Shown: positions 36,584 through 46,488, numbered from the stretch's first letter. The stretch is DNA of 64,000 bases from Methylomonas sp. (GCA_002928965.1 PERU01000015.1:24065-88064), one strand, 5' to 3'. The notes: a model not told the origin generated them from the sequence alone. Program-made: numbers and translations.

Positions 36584-37285
36584 TTAAATAATGATGGTTT
36601 GTACACCGGTACCGTTGGTTTGTGTGCTGATTGCTGCCATCACGGATGACATGCGCGACAAGTCACCCAATAATTTTAAAACCGGCTCCGGAATATCGCG
36701 TACCAGCATCGGAGTGGCAAATATTTCCTTTTCCAGCGCTTTTTCCGGCATGCCCAATACTTCAATCACATCGAATACCCAATGCCCCGGCTCATAAATG
36801 CCGGCCAACAAGGCGCTGATTTGCTCCACCATACGGCGTGTTTCCTGATTCAAGGACACTACATACAAGGTGAGTACCAATTTGTGGTGATTGGCGCGTC
36901 TGGCTTCTTGGGTTTTGGCCACATCCACGACTTGGGCGATATTGCGGATTTGGGCGGCGGAGAGCGGTTTGCTGGCCAACTCAAAATTCAAGCCTTCGTC
37001 ATGCGCATTCTTGAGTTGACCCATAAACTCGGCGGCAAAAGCGGTGACAATGTAGATATTCAGGTCTTGATCAATGGCCTTCAGCCGGCGAAGCGTTTCA
37101 ACCCCGTCTATGCCGGGCATGCGAAGGTCCAGAAAAATCAGATCGGGACGACTCTGTTTGACCATTTCAATGCCATCCAGGCCGTTTTCAGCTTCTCTGA
37201 CAGCATAGCCTTCTTCTTCCAGAATCAGTTTGAACGCTCCTCTGACAGCGGGATCATCGTCTATGACCAAAATAGTGCTCAACAT
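36584..37285 (-). CDS. Response regulator with C-terminal KaiB domain
   Basis: The 233-residue protein has a full receiver domain (1-122) with the acidic pair DDD near 9-11, phospho-acceptor Asp53 (FLDLRMPG), Thr81 and Lys106. Residues about 134-220 are a KaiB domain: KLVLTLYVVSLNQETRR, FDVIEVLGMPEKALEKEIFA, then ATPMLV and PEPVLKLLGDLS line up with cyanobacterial KaiB (LYVAG, VIDVL, ILATPTL, PPPVRRIIGDLS). KaiB is a fold-switching thioredoxin-like protein that binds KaiC and SasA in clocks. Here phosphorylation would presumably control the KaiB part. It lies between a histidine kinase and a GGDEF-EAL gene in one operon. No KaiA or KaiC is in the window. Confidence 0.9.
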   Translation of the reverse strand: MLSTILVIDDDPAVRGAFKLILEEEGYAVREAENGLDGIEMVKQSRPDLIFLDLRMPGIDGVETLRRLKAIDQDLNIYIVTAFAAEFMGQLKNAHDEGLNFELASKPLSAAQIRNIAQVVDVAKTQEARRANHHKLVLTLYVVSLNQETRRMVEQISALLAGIYEPGHWVFDVIEVLGMPEKALEKEIFATPMLVRDIPEPVLKLLGDLSRMSSVMAAISTQTNGTGVQTIII

Positions 37286-37345
37286 GATTGTTTACTCTTC
37301 ATAAAATCAGACAATAGAGGGTAATTATCCAGTGAATGTGCCGAT

Positions 37346-40300
37346 TTAGCTATCAGAAATATGAAAACTCAGGCGAATGTGGCAGCCTGCGTTTACCGGG
37401 CTTTCCAGGTTAATTGAGCCGCCGCAATCCTGAATCAGCCGACGTGTTACCGATAAGCCCAAGCCAGTACCTTTACCCGGTGCCTTAGTGGTAAAAAATG
37501 GATCGAACATGCGTGATTGAATCTCCTGGCTGACCCCTGGACCATTGTCGATGATGGATACTTCCAGGATATTGTTGATGATCGCAGTGGTGATGCGTAT
37601 TTCTGGCGATTCAGTATCGCTGAGCGCATCGCGGGCATTGATCAGCAAGTTCACTAAAATCTGTTGCAGGCTTTCAGCCGAGCAACTGATTTCAGGCAGG
37701 TTGGTCGGAATATCTGTGTTGAGGGTGATGGCGTATTTACGCAGTTCGCCTTCCAGCAACAGCAGGGTTTGTTCCAATACATCGTTGAAGGCGCAATGCC
37801 CCACGCTGACCGTTTTATTCCGCATGAACACCAGCATATTGGACACGATTTTTTTGATTCGCAAAATTTGTTGCAAGGCTTGCTCAAGAATCTGTTTGGA
37901 TTTGGCATCCTCGGTACGATCGGCTACAAATTCCACGAAATTCATCACCCCCATCAGCGGATTATTGATTTCATGGGCTACGCCGCCGACCAGAGTGCCT
38001 ATGGCGGACAGTTTTTCCATTTGCAGCATATGCTCCTGATTTTCTTGTAATTGCAGGTAAGCCAGTCGGGTCTGTTCCAATAACTGGGCATTTTCCAGAG
38101 AAATAGACGCTTGCGCCGTCAATAATTCGGTCATGCTGATCTTTTCCGGAGTGAATACACCTTCCGATAATCGATTCTCCAAATACAGCAAGCCAAAAAA
38201 TTCGGATTGTTTGATGATGGGCAGGCACAGAACCGAGCGTAGTTTTAAGGTTTGCACTTCCGGCGCATTTTGAAAATCCCCTTGGTTCATGGCATCGTGC
38301 AACACCACTTTGACCTGGGTGCGTTGCACAAAATTGACGATGGCGCGACAAATGCCACGGACTTGGTCCAAGGGATAGGCTTGAGATTGCAGGGCTTGCT
38401 TTTTACCCACATGATGTTCGGCAGCGATCTGTAATTCATCACCCTGTTTGATTAACAGATAACCGTGTTGGGCTGCGGAGCTTTCCAATACCACAGCCAT
38501 GATTTTGCGCATCAATTGACTCAAGTCGATTTCGGCGGACAGTGCCAATGCCGATTTCATCAGGTAACTGATGTCCATGCTGGGCAAGGTTTCATGGGAA
38601 ATCGGGCTTCTAGTGCTGCGAGTTGCGGTTTCTCGGCCCACATAAGGATGGCGTTCCTGCAGTAGATTGTTTTTGGCATCCGCGCGACATACACGATAGT
38701 GTCTGCGGGCCTCGCCATAATACAGTTCGGCGTCGCCGAGCCGATGTTGGCTTAATAAATCGGCCAGTGCTTCGTAAATATGGCCGGTTAATAAGCCATA
38801 GTTTTCGGCTTGAGCCAGCGCTACTGCATCGAGATATAAATTTCGTGCCTCCCGCAAGTAACCCTGCTTGGCAGCGATTTCCGCATGAATCAGCGCCACA
38901 TAGGGCTTCAATAACGGTCCAAGTTTGGCCCAGATTTCCAGTTTGTCCAGCAAGGGATTGATTTCAATATCAATCTCCGGCCAATCCAGTTGTTCAGGCT
39001 GGCGAAGGCGATTGAGTATTTTAAATGCATACCAGAGCCGCTTCAGCACATTGTCAGTCAAGCCATGCAGGTAATGTTCCACTTGTTGCAGAGACTGATC
39101 GGCTTTTTGATAGTTGCCCATAAAATATTCGGCAAAGCCCAGCAAGGCAAAATAACTGCCTGAAGCTGCAACATAATTGTTATTTGCCCAATTTTGCAAT
39201 GTTGCAGTCATGTTCACTGGCTGATAATCCAGTTTCATGGGTTGTACCCAGCCGGCTAAAACTGCTTCTGCAAGCCCCACTGAAAACGACAATTGATTTT
39301 TGCGGGAAAACTGCAGGCACTCCTCTGCGGTTTCTTCTACCCAGCGCAGATTTTTACCTTGTATCAATAAGTTCCACATCAAAGGTCCATAAGACAAGCC
39401 GGCATTGTATAAGTCACCGCAATTTTTGCCGCACTGAATCGCTTTATGTGCATAGTCGACAATCGCGGACGGGTGGCTGCGACTGTGCATATTGCACCAG
39501 ATAATGCCGTTCATGCCACGCGTCGCACCAAAGGTATTCGGATATTTGGCGCATAAGTCGTGAGCTAGATCCTCATATTTAAAGGCCTGAGTAAACTGAC
39601 CGCCTTCCCCCAGGTTAAGGCCCATGATGGAAAACGAATAAATCACCGATTCGTCCATGCCGCCTTCCAGGCAATGCAGGGTGGATTGAGCGGCGGAAAG
39701 GTATAACTGCGGGACCAGTCCACACATGTATAAATCGGGAATCAATTCGCTATAAATTGCCAGCTCGATTTTGCTTTTACGCTCCTGGGTAAACGGCATG
39801 GTCAGTATGCTATGCCAGACATCGCCTTGCTGACCGATGTGTTCCATGGCAGTCTGCATGCGCTGATTGGCTAAATCGGCATGTTCGGGGATGGATTTGT
39901 CAAAGTAGGCCAGACCGCGATTGGCAGTGAGGATGGCCTGTTTGAAGTTGCCGAATGAGGATAATGACGTGGTTTGATCTGCCAGGGCTTCGGCTTTGTC
40001 CAGATCACTGATGGCGTGTTCGATCAGTCGGTTCAGTAATTTTTCCGACCGTTCGTAACGACCACACATCAGATGGGTTTTGGCCAAGCGTTGATAGATT
40101 TTAAAGCTGAATTCGTAGGCATTGCTCCAGCAGTCATCGGGTAAATAATCGTGAGCGGCCAGGAAAAAATCATTGGCGGCTTCGCCGGCCAACGCATCCA
40201 GGGCTTTGTTGCCGGCGTGATAATTGATGTCGGCCAGTAGATAACGGGTTTTGGTATCCAGATGATCCGGACAGCCTTGATTCAGGTGGGTGGCAATGGT

Positions 40301-42478
40301 AAATACATTCTCCAGGCTTTCCAGTGCCGTATCGGTCGGCACAGCGTGTAATAAGCGGTTGCCTATACGCCAGTGTAGGGTTGGTCTGATGTGTGCCTCA
40401 ATCTGACGTAAAACCGCTTCCTGGACTTTATCGTGCACAAACTGTAGATCGGTTTTGTTTTCCAGCATTAAGCTCAAACTTAGCACCGGTTTGAGTACTT
40501 CGAATAGCTGATCGATACGCATATCCACTACCAACGCCACATCTTCGATGCTGAACCGGTTGCCCATGCAGGCGCAGTGATTGAGGATATGCAGGGTGTC
40601 CACCGGCAGTTTTCTGACCTTGGTATTGAACAGTTCCACCACGCTGGCGGGCATTTGCGTGTCGCGAATTCGTTGCATATCCCAGGTCCAGTGCAGATTG
40701 GCATCGGTGCTGAGCAGTCCTTCGTTATAAAGCCAGGCCAGACTTTCACTGACAAATAATGGATTGCCTTCTGTCAGTGTCGAGATGAAGTCGGCCAGAT
40801 GGTCGGTAGTGGTTAATTCTGCATCCAGAATATAAGCCACCATGGCATGGCAGTCTGGTTTGCTCAGAGCCTCCAGGCGTATCTCGCTCAATGGACCGCC
40901 GCTTTCCTGAACGCTACGGATCAGTTTTGCCAATGGGTGAGCGGTATCCACTTCATTGTGTCGATAGGCGCCGATGAAAAATAGAAAAGGGTGTTCATCG
41001 TGAGCGGCAAACAGACTTTGCAAAAAATCGAAGGTGGCACTGTCGCACCATTGCAAATCATCAATAAAGACGACCAACGGATTGTTTTCACTGGCCAAAC
41101 AAGCCAGAAATCGTCCGAATAAATTATTGAACCTATGGCGGGATTCCACCGGTGGTAACGAAGTCGGCTCCGGCTGTCTGCCAATGATGAATTCCAACTC
41201 CGGCACCACGTCGATAATCACACCACCGTTATTTTCAACGGCTTCTAAAATCAGGTTTCGCCAGTGGGCGACCTGATCGTTGCTTTCCGTCAGAAAGGTG
41301 CGGATCAGATTGCGTAAGGCTTGAATCAATGAACTGTAAGGAATGTTTTTTTGATATTGATCGAATTTGCCCGAGGTAAAGTAACCCCGGTTTTTGACCA
41401 GTGGCTTTTGCAACTCCTGTATCAAGCGGGTTTTACCGATACCCGACCAGCCAGAAATAAATATCGAACGAAACCGCCCCTGCATGACTTGATTATAATC
41501 TTGATGAATTAAGGCGGTTTCGGGTTGTCGCCCCACCAGTTTGGAAATGAAAATTACCCGACGGCTGCGGTCATGCTGACAGAGGATAAAAGGGGAGATG
41601 CTAGTGGTTTGGGTAAACTCTTCCTGACAGCGCAGCAAATCCGCCAATAAACCGGAGGCACTTTGATAACGCTTTTCCGGCTGCTTCATGATCAGTTTGG
41701 CCACGATGCCTGCCAGCGTAGTAGGGATTTTAGGGTTGATGCGATCGACAGTAGGGGATTCTTCGGCCAGATGGGAATGAATTAATTCCAGTGGATCGGG
41801 CGAAAAGAACGGTAGTTGCCCGCTGAGCAGTTCATAAAATACGATGCCCAGGGAGTATAAATCGGTTGAAAAATCCACTCGGTAGTTGATGCGACCGGTT
41901 TGTTCCGGCGAAGTATACGCCAGCGTATTGCGGACAAATTCCGGATCATAGATGAAATGACTGACATCCCGAATATCCAGCGGCGTAATGAAATCCGTCA
42001 AACGCAAGCTGAGGCTGTCCGGTTTGATCAAAATATTATTTGGCTTTATGCCCCCATGGGTGATGCCGGCATCGTGAATGGTTTGCAGCGTATCGGCCAA
42101 GCCGCAAGCCAGGACGAAAAAATCGTTAAGGTTCACAGAGGGTTGCAGTCTGGCCCAATGCTTTAGCGTTTGACCATCAAACCAGGGTTGCACTATGAAA
42201 TGATGATCTTCACTGCTCTCCAGAGCTAATGGCGTACAAACGCGCGGATCATGCAGCACTTTTAATCGTTCGATTTTTTGACGCAAGTGTCGGGATTGAT
42301 CTTCCCAGCTGGAGATCAGTTTCAAGCATTTGATGACCAAAGGGTAATCTTCTACATGCTTATGAAAGCCTTTAAAGACAATGGCTTGCAGGCTCTCGCC
42401 CAGTTTTTGGGTCAAGACGTAGCTGTTTAAGCGCGGTGCTGCCTGTAGTGAAGTGTCTTTAGCTGTGGCATTAATCAT
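37346..42478 (-). CDS. Multidomain kinase-like/AAA/GAF/sensor histidine kinase
   Basis: The 1710-residue protein has an N-terminal Ser/Thr kinase fold (20-290), a PknK-like AAA ATPase (Walker A GWSGIGKT near 345, Walker B VFIDDLQWCD near 465), a long TPR-like helical region (about 700-1280), a GAF domain (about 1310-1450), then a histidine kinase with H-box GGVAHEINNP (His1502) and ATP-binding motifs NARDAL, DNGPGV and GKGTGLGLS. In the kinase fold Lys50 and Asp162 remain, but HRD reads HGG (141-143) and DFG reads DFI, so it is likely a pseudokinase. The histidine kinase looks active. It leads the operon with the REC-KaiB and GGDEF-EAL genes; REC-KaiB is its probable phosphoryl acceptor. Confidence 0.92.
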   Translation of the reverse strand: MINATAKDTSLQAAPRLNSYVLTQKLGESLQAIVFKGFHKHVEDYPLVIKCLKLISSWEDQSRHLRQKIERLKVLHDPRVCTPLALESSEDHHFIVQPWFDGQTLKHWARLQPSVNLNDFFVLACGLADTLQTIHDAGITHGGIKPNNILIKPDSLSLRLTDFITPLDIRDVSHFIYDPEFVRNTLAYTSPEQTGRINYRVDFSTDLYSLGIVFYELLSGQLPFFSPDPLELIHSHLAEESPTVDRINPKIPTTLAGIVAKLIMKQPEKRYQSASGLLADLLRCQEEFTQTTSISPFILCQHDRSRRVIFISKLVGRQPETALIHQDYNQVMQGRFRSIFISGWSGIGKTRLIQELQKPLVKNRGYFTSGKFDQYQKNIPYSSLIQALRNLIRTFLTESNDQVAHWRNLILEAVENNGGVIIDVVPELEFIIGRQPEPTSLPPVESRHRFNNLFGRFLACLASENNPLVVFIDDLQWCDSATFDFLQSLFAAHDEHPFLFFIGAYRHNEVDTAHPLAKLIRSVQESGGPLSEIRLEALSKPDCHAMVAYILDAELTTTDHLADFISTLTEGNPLFVSESLAWLYNEGLLSTDANLHWTWDMQRIRDTQMPASVVELFNTKVRKLPVDTLHILNHCACMGNRFSIEDVALVVDMRIDQLFEVLKPVLSLSLMLENKTDLQFVHDKVQEAVLRQIEAHIRPTLHWRIGNRLLHAVPTDTALESLENVFTIATHLNQGCPDHLDTKTRYLLADINYHAGNKALDALAGEAANDFFLAAHDYLPDDCWSNAYEFSFKIYQRLAKTHLMCGRYERSEKLLNRLIEHAISDLDKAEALADQTTSLSSFGNFKQAILTANRGLAYFDKSIPEHADLANQRMQTAMEHIGQQGDVWHSILTMPFTQERKSKIELAIYSELIPDLYMCGLVPQLYLSAAQSTLHCLEGGMDESVIYSFSIMGLNLGEGGQFTQAFKYEDLAHDLCAKYPNTFGATRGMNGIIWCNMHSRSHPSAIVDYAHKAIQCGKNCGDLYNAGLSYGPLMWNLLIQGKNLRWVEETAEECLQFSRKNQLSFSVGLAEAVLAGWVQPMKLDYQPVNMTATLQNWANNNYVAASGSYFALLGFAEYFMGNYQKADQSLQQVEHYLHGLTDNVLKRLWYAFKILNRLRQPEQLDWPEIDIEINPLLDKLEIWAKLGPLLKPYVALIHAEIAAKQGYLREARNLYLDAVALAQAENYGLLTGHIYEALADLLSQHRLGDAELYYGEARRHYRVCRADAKNNLLQERHPYVGRETATRSTRSPISHETLPSMDISYLMKSALALSAEIDLSQLMRKIMAVVLESSAAQHGYLLIKQGDELQIAAEHHVGKKQALQSQAYPLDQVRGICRAIVNFVQRTQVKVVLHDAMNQGDFQNAPEVQTLKLRSVLCLPIIKQSEFFGLLYLENRLSEGVFTPEKISMTELLTAQASISLENAQLLEQTRLAYLQLQENQEHMLQMEKLSAIGTLVGGVAHEINNPLMGVMNFVEFVADRTEDAKSKQILEQALQQILRIKKIVSNMLVFMRNKTVSVGHCAFNDVLEQTLLLLEGELRKYAITLNTDIPTNLPEISCSAESLQQILVNLLINARDALSDTESPEIRITTAIINNILEVSIIDNGPGVSQEIQSRMFDPFFTTKAPGKGTGLGLSVTRRLIQDCGGSINLESPVNAGCHIRLSFHISDS

Positions 42479-42596
42479 TTGTTATTCCTAACGCGGCCAT
42501 AGCGGCTGTGTTGCAATAGTAGTTTGGTTTTAGAGGTAAAACCAGCGCAGCCACTGTTTTATAATCCTGCTATTTAATAACGGCTCAGGAGAATCC

Positions 42597-43163
42597 ATGG
42601 CTGCCACCCCTTCCAATATGTTGCCTTTAGGTATTCCGGCACCGGCGTTTGAGTTGCCCGATACCGTAACGGGAAAAAACTTTACCTTAAATGAGCTGAA
42701 AGGCCAGCAGGGCACAGTGGTGATGTTTATCTGCAATCACTGTCCCTATGTGTTGCATATCAGGCAGCAATTGATTGATATTGCCAAGCATTATGCCGGT
42801 CTGGGCATTTCGACGATTGCGATAAGTTCAAACGATATTCAAAATTATCCGCAAGACGCCCCGGACAAAATGCGCGACTTAATGGCTGAGTGGGGCAATC
42901 CTTTTGCGGCGTATTTGTATGACGAAACCCAAGCAGTAGCCAAAGCCTATCAAGCGGCCTGCACACCGGATATATATCTGTTTGATGCCAATCTGGCGTG
43001 TGTGTACCGTGGCCGTTTGGATGGCGCGACACCCAGTAATAATGAGCCGTTGACCGGGGCTGACTTGCGAAATGCGTTGGATAATTTACTGGCTGGTCAG
43101 TCGATCAATCCCGAGCAAATTCCCAGTATTGGCTGCAATATCAAATGGAAGCAGGTGCAATGA
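42597..43163 (+). CDS. AhpC/TSA-like thioredoxin-family protein
   Basis: The 188-residue protein has the thioredoxin fold of the AhpC/TSA-related redoxin group. The active-site region is ICNHCPYVLH, a CxxC pair in the position of peroxiredoxin/thioredoxin cysteines, followed by the helix; TPDIYLFDANL is the cis-proline strand. No signal peptide is clear, so it is probably cytoplasmic. Members are widespread with unclear substrates. It is coupled to a lipoprotein gene by a four-base overlap. Confidence 0.85.
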   Translation: MAATPSNMLPLGIPAPAFELPDTVTGKNFTLNELKGQQGTVVMFICNHCPYVLHIRQQLIDIAKHYAGLGISTIAISSNDIQNYPQDAPDKMRDLMAEWGNPFAAYLYDETQAVAKAYQAACTPDIYLFDANLACVYRGRLDGATPSNNEPLTGADLRNALDNLLAGQSINPEQIPSIGCNIKWKQVQ

Positions 43164-43582
43164 TGGGATTTTGGACTGGAGGTAAAATGCAATGCAGCGT
43201 CACATTGCTATTGTTGTTGAACGGTTGCGCCACGACACCAAAACCTGACCAACCCCCGACAGCCAACCGCTTGCATCATGTGGTGGTGGTTTGGCTGAAA
43301 CAAACCGGCGATGCTGCCGTCAGGCAGCACTATATCGAAGGCAGTCAACCCATCGCCAAATTACCGGGGGTGGTGTCTTATGAATTGGGCACTCCGGCAG
43401 CGATTAAACGCCGCAATAGCCGCGCGGCGGATGAATCGTATGATGTCGCTATAGACAGCGTGTTTGAAAGCCAGCAAGCCTATGAGGCTTTTTTGAAAAA
43501 CCCGGAATATGTGCGGATTGCTCATGAGGTATTACGACCGATGGTGGAAAAATATCAGGTGTATGACTTTATCGTACCTTGA
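43160..43582 (+). CDS. Lipoprotein with Dabb (stress-responsive A/B barrel) domain
   Basis: The 140-residue product has a hydrophobic N-terminal segment with a lipobox (LLLNGC) and a Dabb domain: LHHVVVVWLK, LPGVVSYELG, YDVAIDSVFESQQAYEAF and HEVLRPMVEKYQVYDF. Dabb proteins are dimeric alpha-beta barrels. Several starts are possible. ATG 43160 gives the ATGA overlap with the previous gene and keeps a lysine ahead of the hydrophobic stretch; ATG 43187 has a strong GGAGGT, but very close. It is probably anchored to a membrane facing the periplasm. Role unknown. Confidence 0.8.
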   Translation: MMGFWTGGKMQCSVTLLLLLNGCATTPKPDQPPTANRLHHVVVVWLKQTGDAAVRQHYIEGSQPIAKLPGVVSYELGTPAAIKRRNSRAADESYDVAIDSVFESQQAYEAFLKNPEYVRIAHEVLRPMVEKYQVYDFIVP

Positions 43583-43589
43583 TACCAAA

Positions 43590-43621
43590 CAAGGCATACA
43601 AACCGGGGTTTGTATGCCTTG
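43590..43621. terminator. Bidirectional hairpin between convergent genes
   Basis: CAAGGCATACAAACC and its exact complement form a 15-base stem with a 2-base loop between the Dabb gene and gnd. T-runs are short on both sides. Confidence 0.65.
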
Positions 43622-43639
43622 AGCGTTAATTTTAAGGTT

Positions 43640-45085
43640 TTAAACGGTATAGGTCGTCGAAGCGGTTTTACCGCCGTGACCGGTCCAGTCGGTATGGAAA
43701 AACTCGCCCCTGGGCTTGTCGGTTCGTTCGTAGGAATGGGCGCCGAAATAATCCCGTTGCGCTTGCAACAAATTAGCCGGTAAACGTTCGGTACGGTAGC
43801 CGTCGAAATACGCCAGTGCTGAGGAGAAAGCCGGGGTTGGGATACCCAGTTTAATTCCTAAAATCACCGCTTCCCGCCAACCGGCCTCTGCCTTTTTCAT
43901 GGCATCGATAAAGAAATCCGCCAGCAACAGGTTTTCCAGATCAGGGTTTTGGTTATAGGCCTGTTTGATGTCGTTCAAGAACTGGCTGCGGATGATACAG
44001 CCGCCACGCCACATCAAGGCAATATCGCCATAATTCAAGGTCAGGTTATATTCTTTGGAGGCTTCGCGCATCAACCGAAAGCCTTGTGCATAGGAAATGA
44101 TTTTGGACGCATACAAGGCATGACGCACGGCTTCAATCATTGCAGCTTTATCGCCGTTGAAACTGTGCTTGGCTTTTGGCAAGGCTTTGGCGGCTCTGAC
44201 CCGCTCGTCTTTTTGGGCAGACAGGCAGCGGGCAAACACTGATTCGCCGATCAAGGTCAGCGGAATCCCCAAATCCAGCGCATTGATACCGGTCCATTTG
44301 CCGGTGCCCTTTTGGCCGGCGGTATCCAGAATGCTGTCGACCAGTGGCTGGCCGTTGTCTTCTTTATAGGCCAGAATATTCGCAGTAATTTCAATCAAAT
44401 ACGAGCTGAGTTCGCCTTGATTCCACTCGGCAAAAATCGCTTGCATTTCGTCAGTGCTCAAACCCAGACCTTCGGACAGTAATTGATAGGCTTCGCAGAT
44501 TAACTGCATGTCGCCGTACTCGATGCCGTTATGCACCATCTTTACATAGTGACCGGCGCCATTATCCCCGACCCACTCACAGCAAGGGTCACCGTCGACA
44601 TGCGCGCTAATGGCTTGAAAAATCGGTTTGACAGTCGGCCAAGCCGCTTTGTTGCCACCGGGCATGATGGACGGCCCGTGACGAGCGCCTTCTTCGCCAC
44701 CGGATACGCCGGTGCCGATATACAACAGACCTTTGTCAGTGAGGTATTGGGTGCGGCGATTGGTATCGGTAAATAGCGAGTTGCCGCCGTCGATGATGAT
44801 GTCGCCGGCGGATAACAATGGCAATAAATCTTCGATGTATTGATCGACCACCGAGCCGGCTTTGACCATCAGCATCACTTTACGCGGGGCTTCCAGGCTG
44901 TCGACCAGTTCTTGCAACGAATAGGTGCCAACTACTTGAGTGTCCTTGGCCGGCCCTTCCAGAAACTCATCGACTTTGCTGGTAGTACGGTTATAAACTG
45001 CCACTTTGAAACCGTGGTCGTTCATGTTCAAAACCAGATTTTGACCCATCACGGCCAGTCCGATTAATCCAATATTTGCTTTCAT
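43640..45085 (-). CDS. gnd: 6-phosphogluconate dehydrogenase, decarboxylating
   Basis: The 481-residue enzyme has the N-terminal Rossmann site [18 protein letters not shown] with NRTTSKV (NADP-type phosphate binding), [21 protein letters not shown], and the catalytic Lys/Asn block [17 protein letters not shown]. It converts 6-phosphogluconate to ribulose 5-phosphate and CO2. In RuMP methylotrophs it supports the oxidative cycle of formaldehyde oxidation. It is the last gene of the minus-strand sugar-phosphate run. Confidence 0.96.
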   Translation of the reverse strand: MKANIGLIGLAVMGQNLVLNMNDHGFKVAVYNRTTSKVDEFLEGPAKDTQVVGTYSLQELVDSLEAPRKVMLMVKAGSVVDQYIEDLLPLLSAGDIIIDGGNSLFTDTNRRTQYLTDKGLLYIGTGVSGGEEGARHGPSIMPGGNKAAWPTVKPIFQAISAHVDGDPCCEWVGDNGAGHYVKMVHNGIEYGDMQLICEAYQLLSEGLGLSTDEMQAIFAEWNQGELSSYLIEITANILAYKEDNGQPLVDSILDTAGQKGTGKWTGINALDLGIPLTLIGESVFARCLSAQKDERVRAAKALPKAKHSFNGDKAAMIEAVRHALYASKIISYAQGFRLMREASKEYNLTLNYGDIALMWRGGCIIRSQFLNDIKQAYNQNPDLENLLLADFFIDAMKKAEAGWREAVILGIKLGIPTPAFSSALAYFDGYRTERLPANLLQAQRDYFGAHSYERTDKPRGEFFHTDWTGHGGKTASTTYTV

Positions 45086-45138
45086 GTATGCCTTCTGTAT
45101 GCGTTGTTTATGACAGGCATTTTAACACGGCTAACCAA

Positions 45139-45711
45139 TCAGGATTGACTCGGCGTGCTTGGATCCACTTTGCGAGCGGGTAACATACGCGTCAGGGTAT
45201 TGTCACGCTGCTTGAAGTGGTGAACCAGCGCAGCCATTGCATGCAGGCCAATCAGGAAGTAGCCTATTTCGCCGATGGTGGCGTGGATTTCTTTTAAGGA
45301 TTTACCCAACTCCTTGTTTTCTTCGATCAAAGCCGGCAACTCGAAACCATAAAAGGGGATGATTTTGCCGCCCGCACTTAAGGTTAACCAGCCTAATACC
45401 GGCATGATCAGCATAAACAGATACAAAGTCAGATGCGCCAGTTTCGCCGTCAATTGTTGCCATGCGGGTGGTTCCGGCAAGATTGCCGGCGTGTGGCCCA
45501 TCAGACGGGCCGCAATGCGTGGCAACACCAACAACAAAACCGTCAAACCCAGCATGAAATGCACGGCTTTCATCGCTTCGCGCGGATCGCTGCCTTTGGG
45601 GAATAATTCGCGCAATTCCATAAAGGCATAAACGCCGACCATTAAAATGAACATTAGCCAGTGTAAAGCGATAGTGACAGATGAATAACGGGCGTCTGTA
45701 TCTGGGTACAT
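45139..45711 (-). CDS. Cytochrome b561
   Basis: The 190-residue inner-membrane protein has four helices and the heme-ligand histidines in ALHWLMFILM, VHFMLGLTVL, HATIGEIGYFL and IGLHAMAALVHHF, as in the CybB family of di-heme quinol-linked cytochromes. It should transfer electrons between quinones and an acceptor in the periplasm. It lies between eda and gnd, an unusual place; co-transcription does not prove a direct pathway link. Confidence 0.88.
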   Translation of the reverse strand: MYPDTDARYSSVTIALHWLMFILMVGVYAFMELRELFPKGSDPREAMKAVHFMLGLTVLLLVLPRIAARLMGHTPAILPEPPAWQQLTAKLAHLTLYLFMLIMPVLGWLTLSAGGKIIPFYGFELPALIEENKELGKSLKEIHATIGEIGYFLIGLHAMAALVHHFKQRDNTLTRMLPARKVDPSTPSQS

Positions 45712-45764
45712 GTTGGCTTCCAGTGAGTCGAATTGAAACTTGAAGTTTTCCGGCCAAAATCAAT

Positions 45765-45836
45765 GTAGGTTGGGCTGAATGCAATGAAGCCCAACGGTTT
45801 GAATTGTTGGGCTTCGCTATGCTCAGCCCAACCTAC
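45765..45836. repeat. REPIN-like inverted repeat (GTAGGTTGGGCTGA)
   Basis: GTAGGTTGGGCT and its complement at the right end form the outer arms, and GAAGCCCAAC with GTTGGGCTTC the inner arms, over 72 bases. It lies between eda and the cytochrome b561 gene. A sister element is at 46505-46580. Confidence 0.8.
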
Positions 45837-45858
45837 GCGTGACTGTTTCCAAATCTGG

Positions 45859-46488
45859 CTATTTTTTTAACGCAGCCGCTACTGCAGCACGACGGGTAAT
45901 CTCGGCCCAATCGCCTGCATCCACTAATTCAGCTGGCGCCATCCAGGAGCCGCCGACGCAGGCAACATTACTCAATGACAGATAGTCCGGCGCGTTTTTG
46001 GGATTGACACCGCCGGTGGGGCAGAAGGTCACTTGTGGCAATGGACCGCCGATGGATTTCAGCATCGGAATGCCGCCGGCGGCTTCAGCAGGGAAGAATT
46101 TCATGGCGGTGATGCCCTTTTCCAGCAAACGCATCACTTCGCTGGGAGTAATGACGCCGGGCAGGGTAGGGATGCCGCTGCTCAGGGCTGCATCCAGCAG
46201 GCTGGGTGTGACACCGGGGCTGACGATGAACTCCGCGCCTGCCGCTATGGCTTGATCCAGGGTTTGGGTGTTGATGATGGTACCGGCGCCCACGATCGCC
46301 CCTGGAACTTCGGCTTTGATGCGACGGATACATTCCAGCGCGACAGGTGTGCGCAGTGTGATTTCCAATGCTTTTAGTCCTCCCTCAACCAGTGCGCGGG
46401 CCAGTGGCACGGCTTGTTCGATTTGGTTGATAACCATAACGGGCATCACGGGGGAGGTGTTCATTACGTCATTTATTGATACGGTCAT
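45859..46488 (-). CDS. eda: 2-keto-3-deoxy-6-phosphogluconate aldolase
   Basis: The 209-residue TIM-barrel aldolase has ALEITLRTP (catalytic Glu), GAGTIINTQTLDQA, FIVSPGVTPSLL and the Schiff-base lysine in AMKFFPAEAAGG. It splits KDPG to pyruvate and glyceraldehyde 3-phosphate. I chose ATG 46488, with GGAAA upstream; the longer frame would be translated from a repeat element. It follows edd after the REPIN-like element. Confidence 0.95.
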   Translation of the reverse strand: MTVSINDVMNTSPVMPVMVINQIEQAVPLARALVEGGLKALEITLRTPVALECIRRIKAEVPGAIVGAGTIINTQTLDQAIAAGAEFIVSPGVTPSLLDAALSSGIPTLPGVITPSEVMRLLEKGITAMKFFPAEAAGGIPMLKSIGGPLPQVTFCPTGGVNPKNAPDYLSLSNVACVGGSWMAPAELVDAGDWAEITRRAAVAAALKK

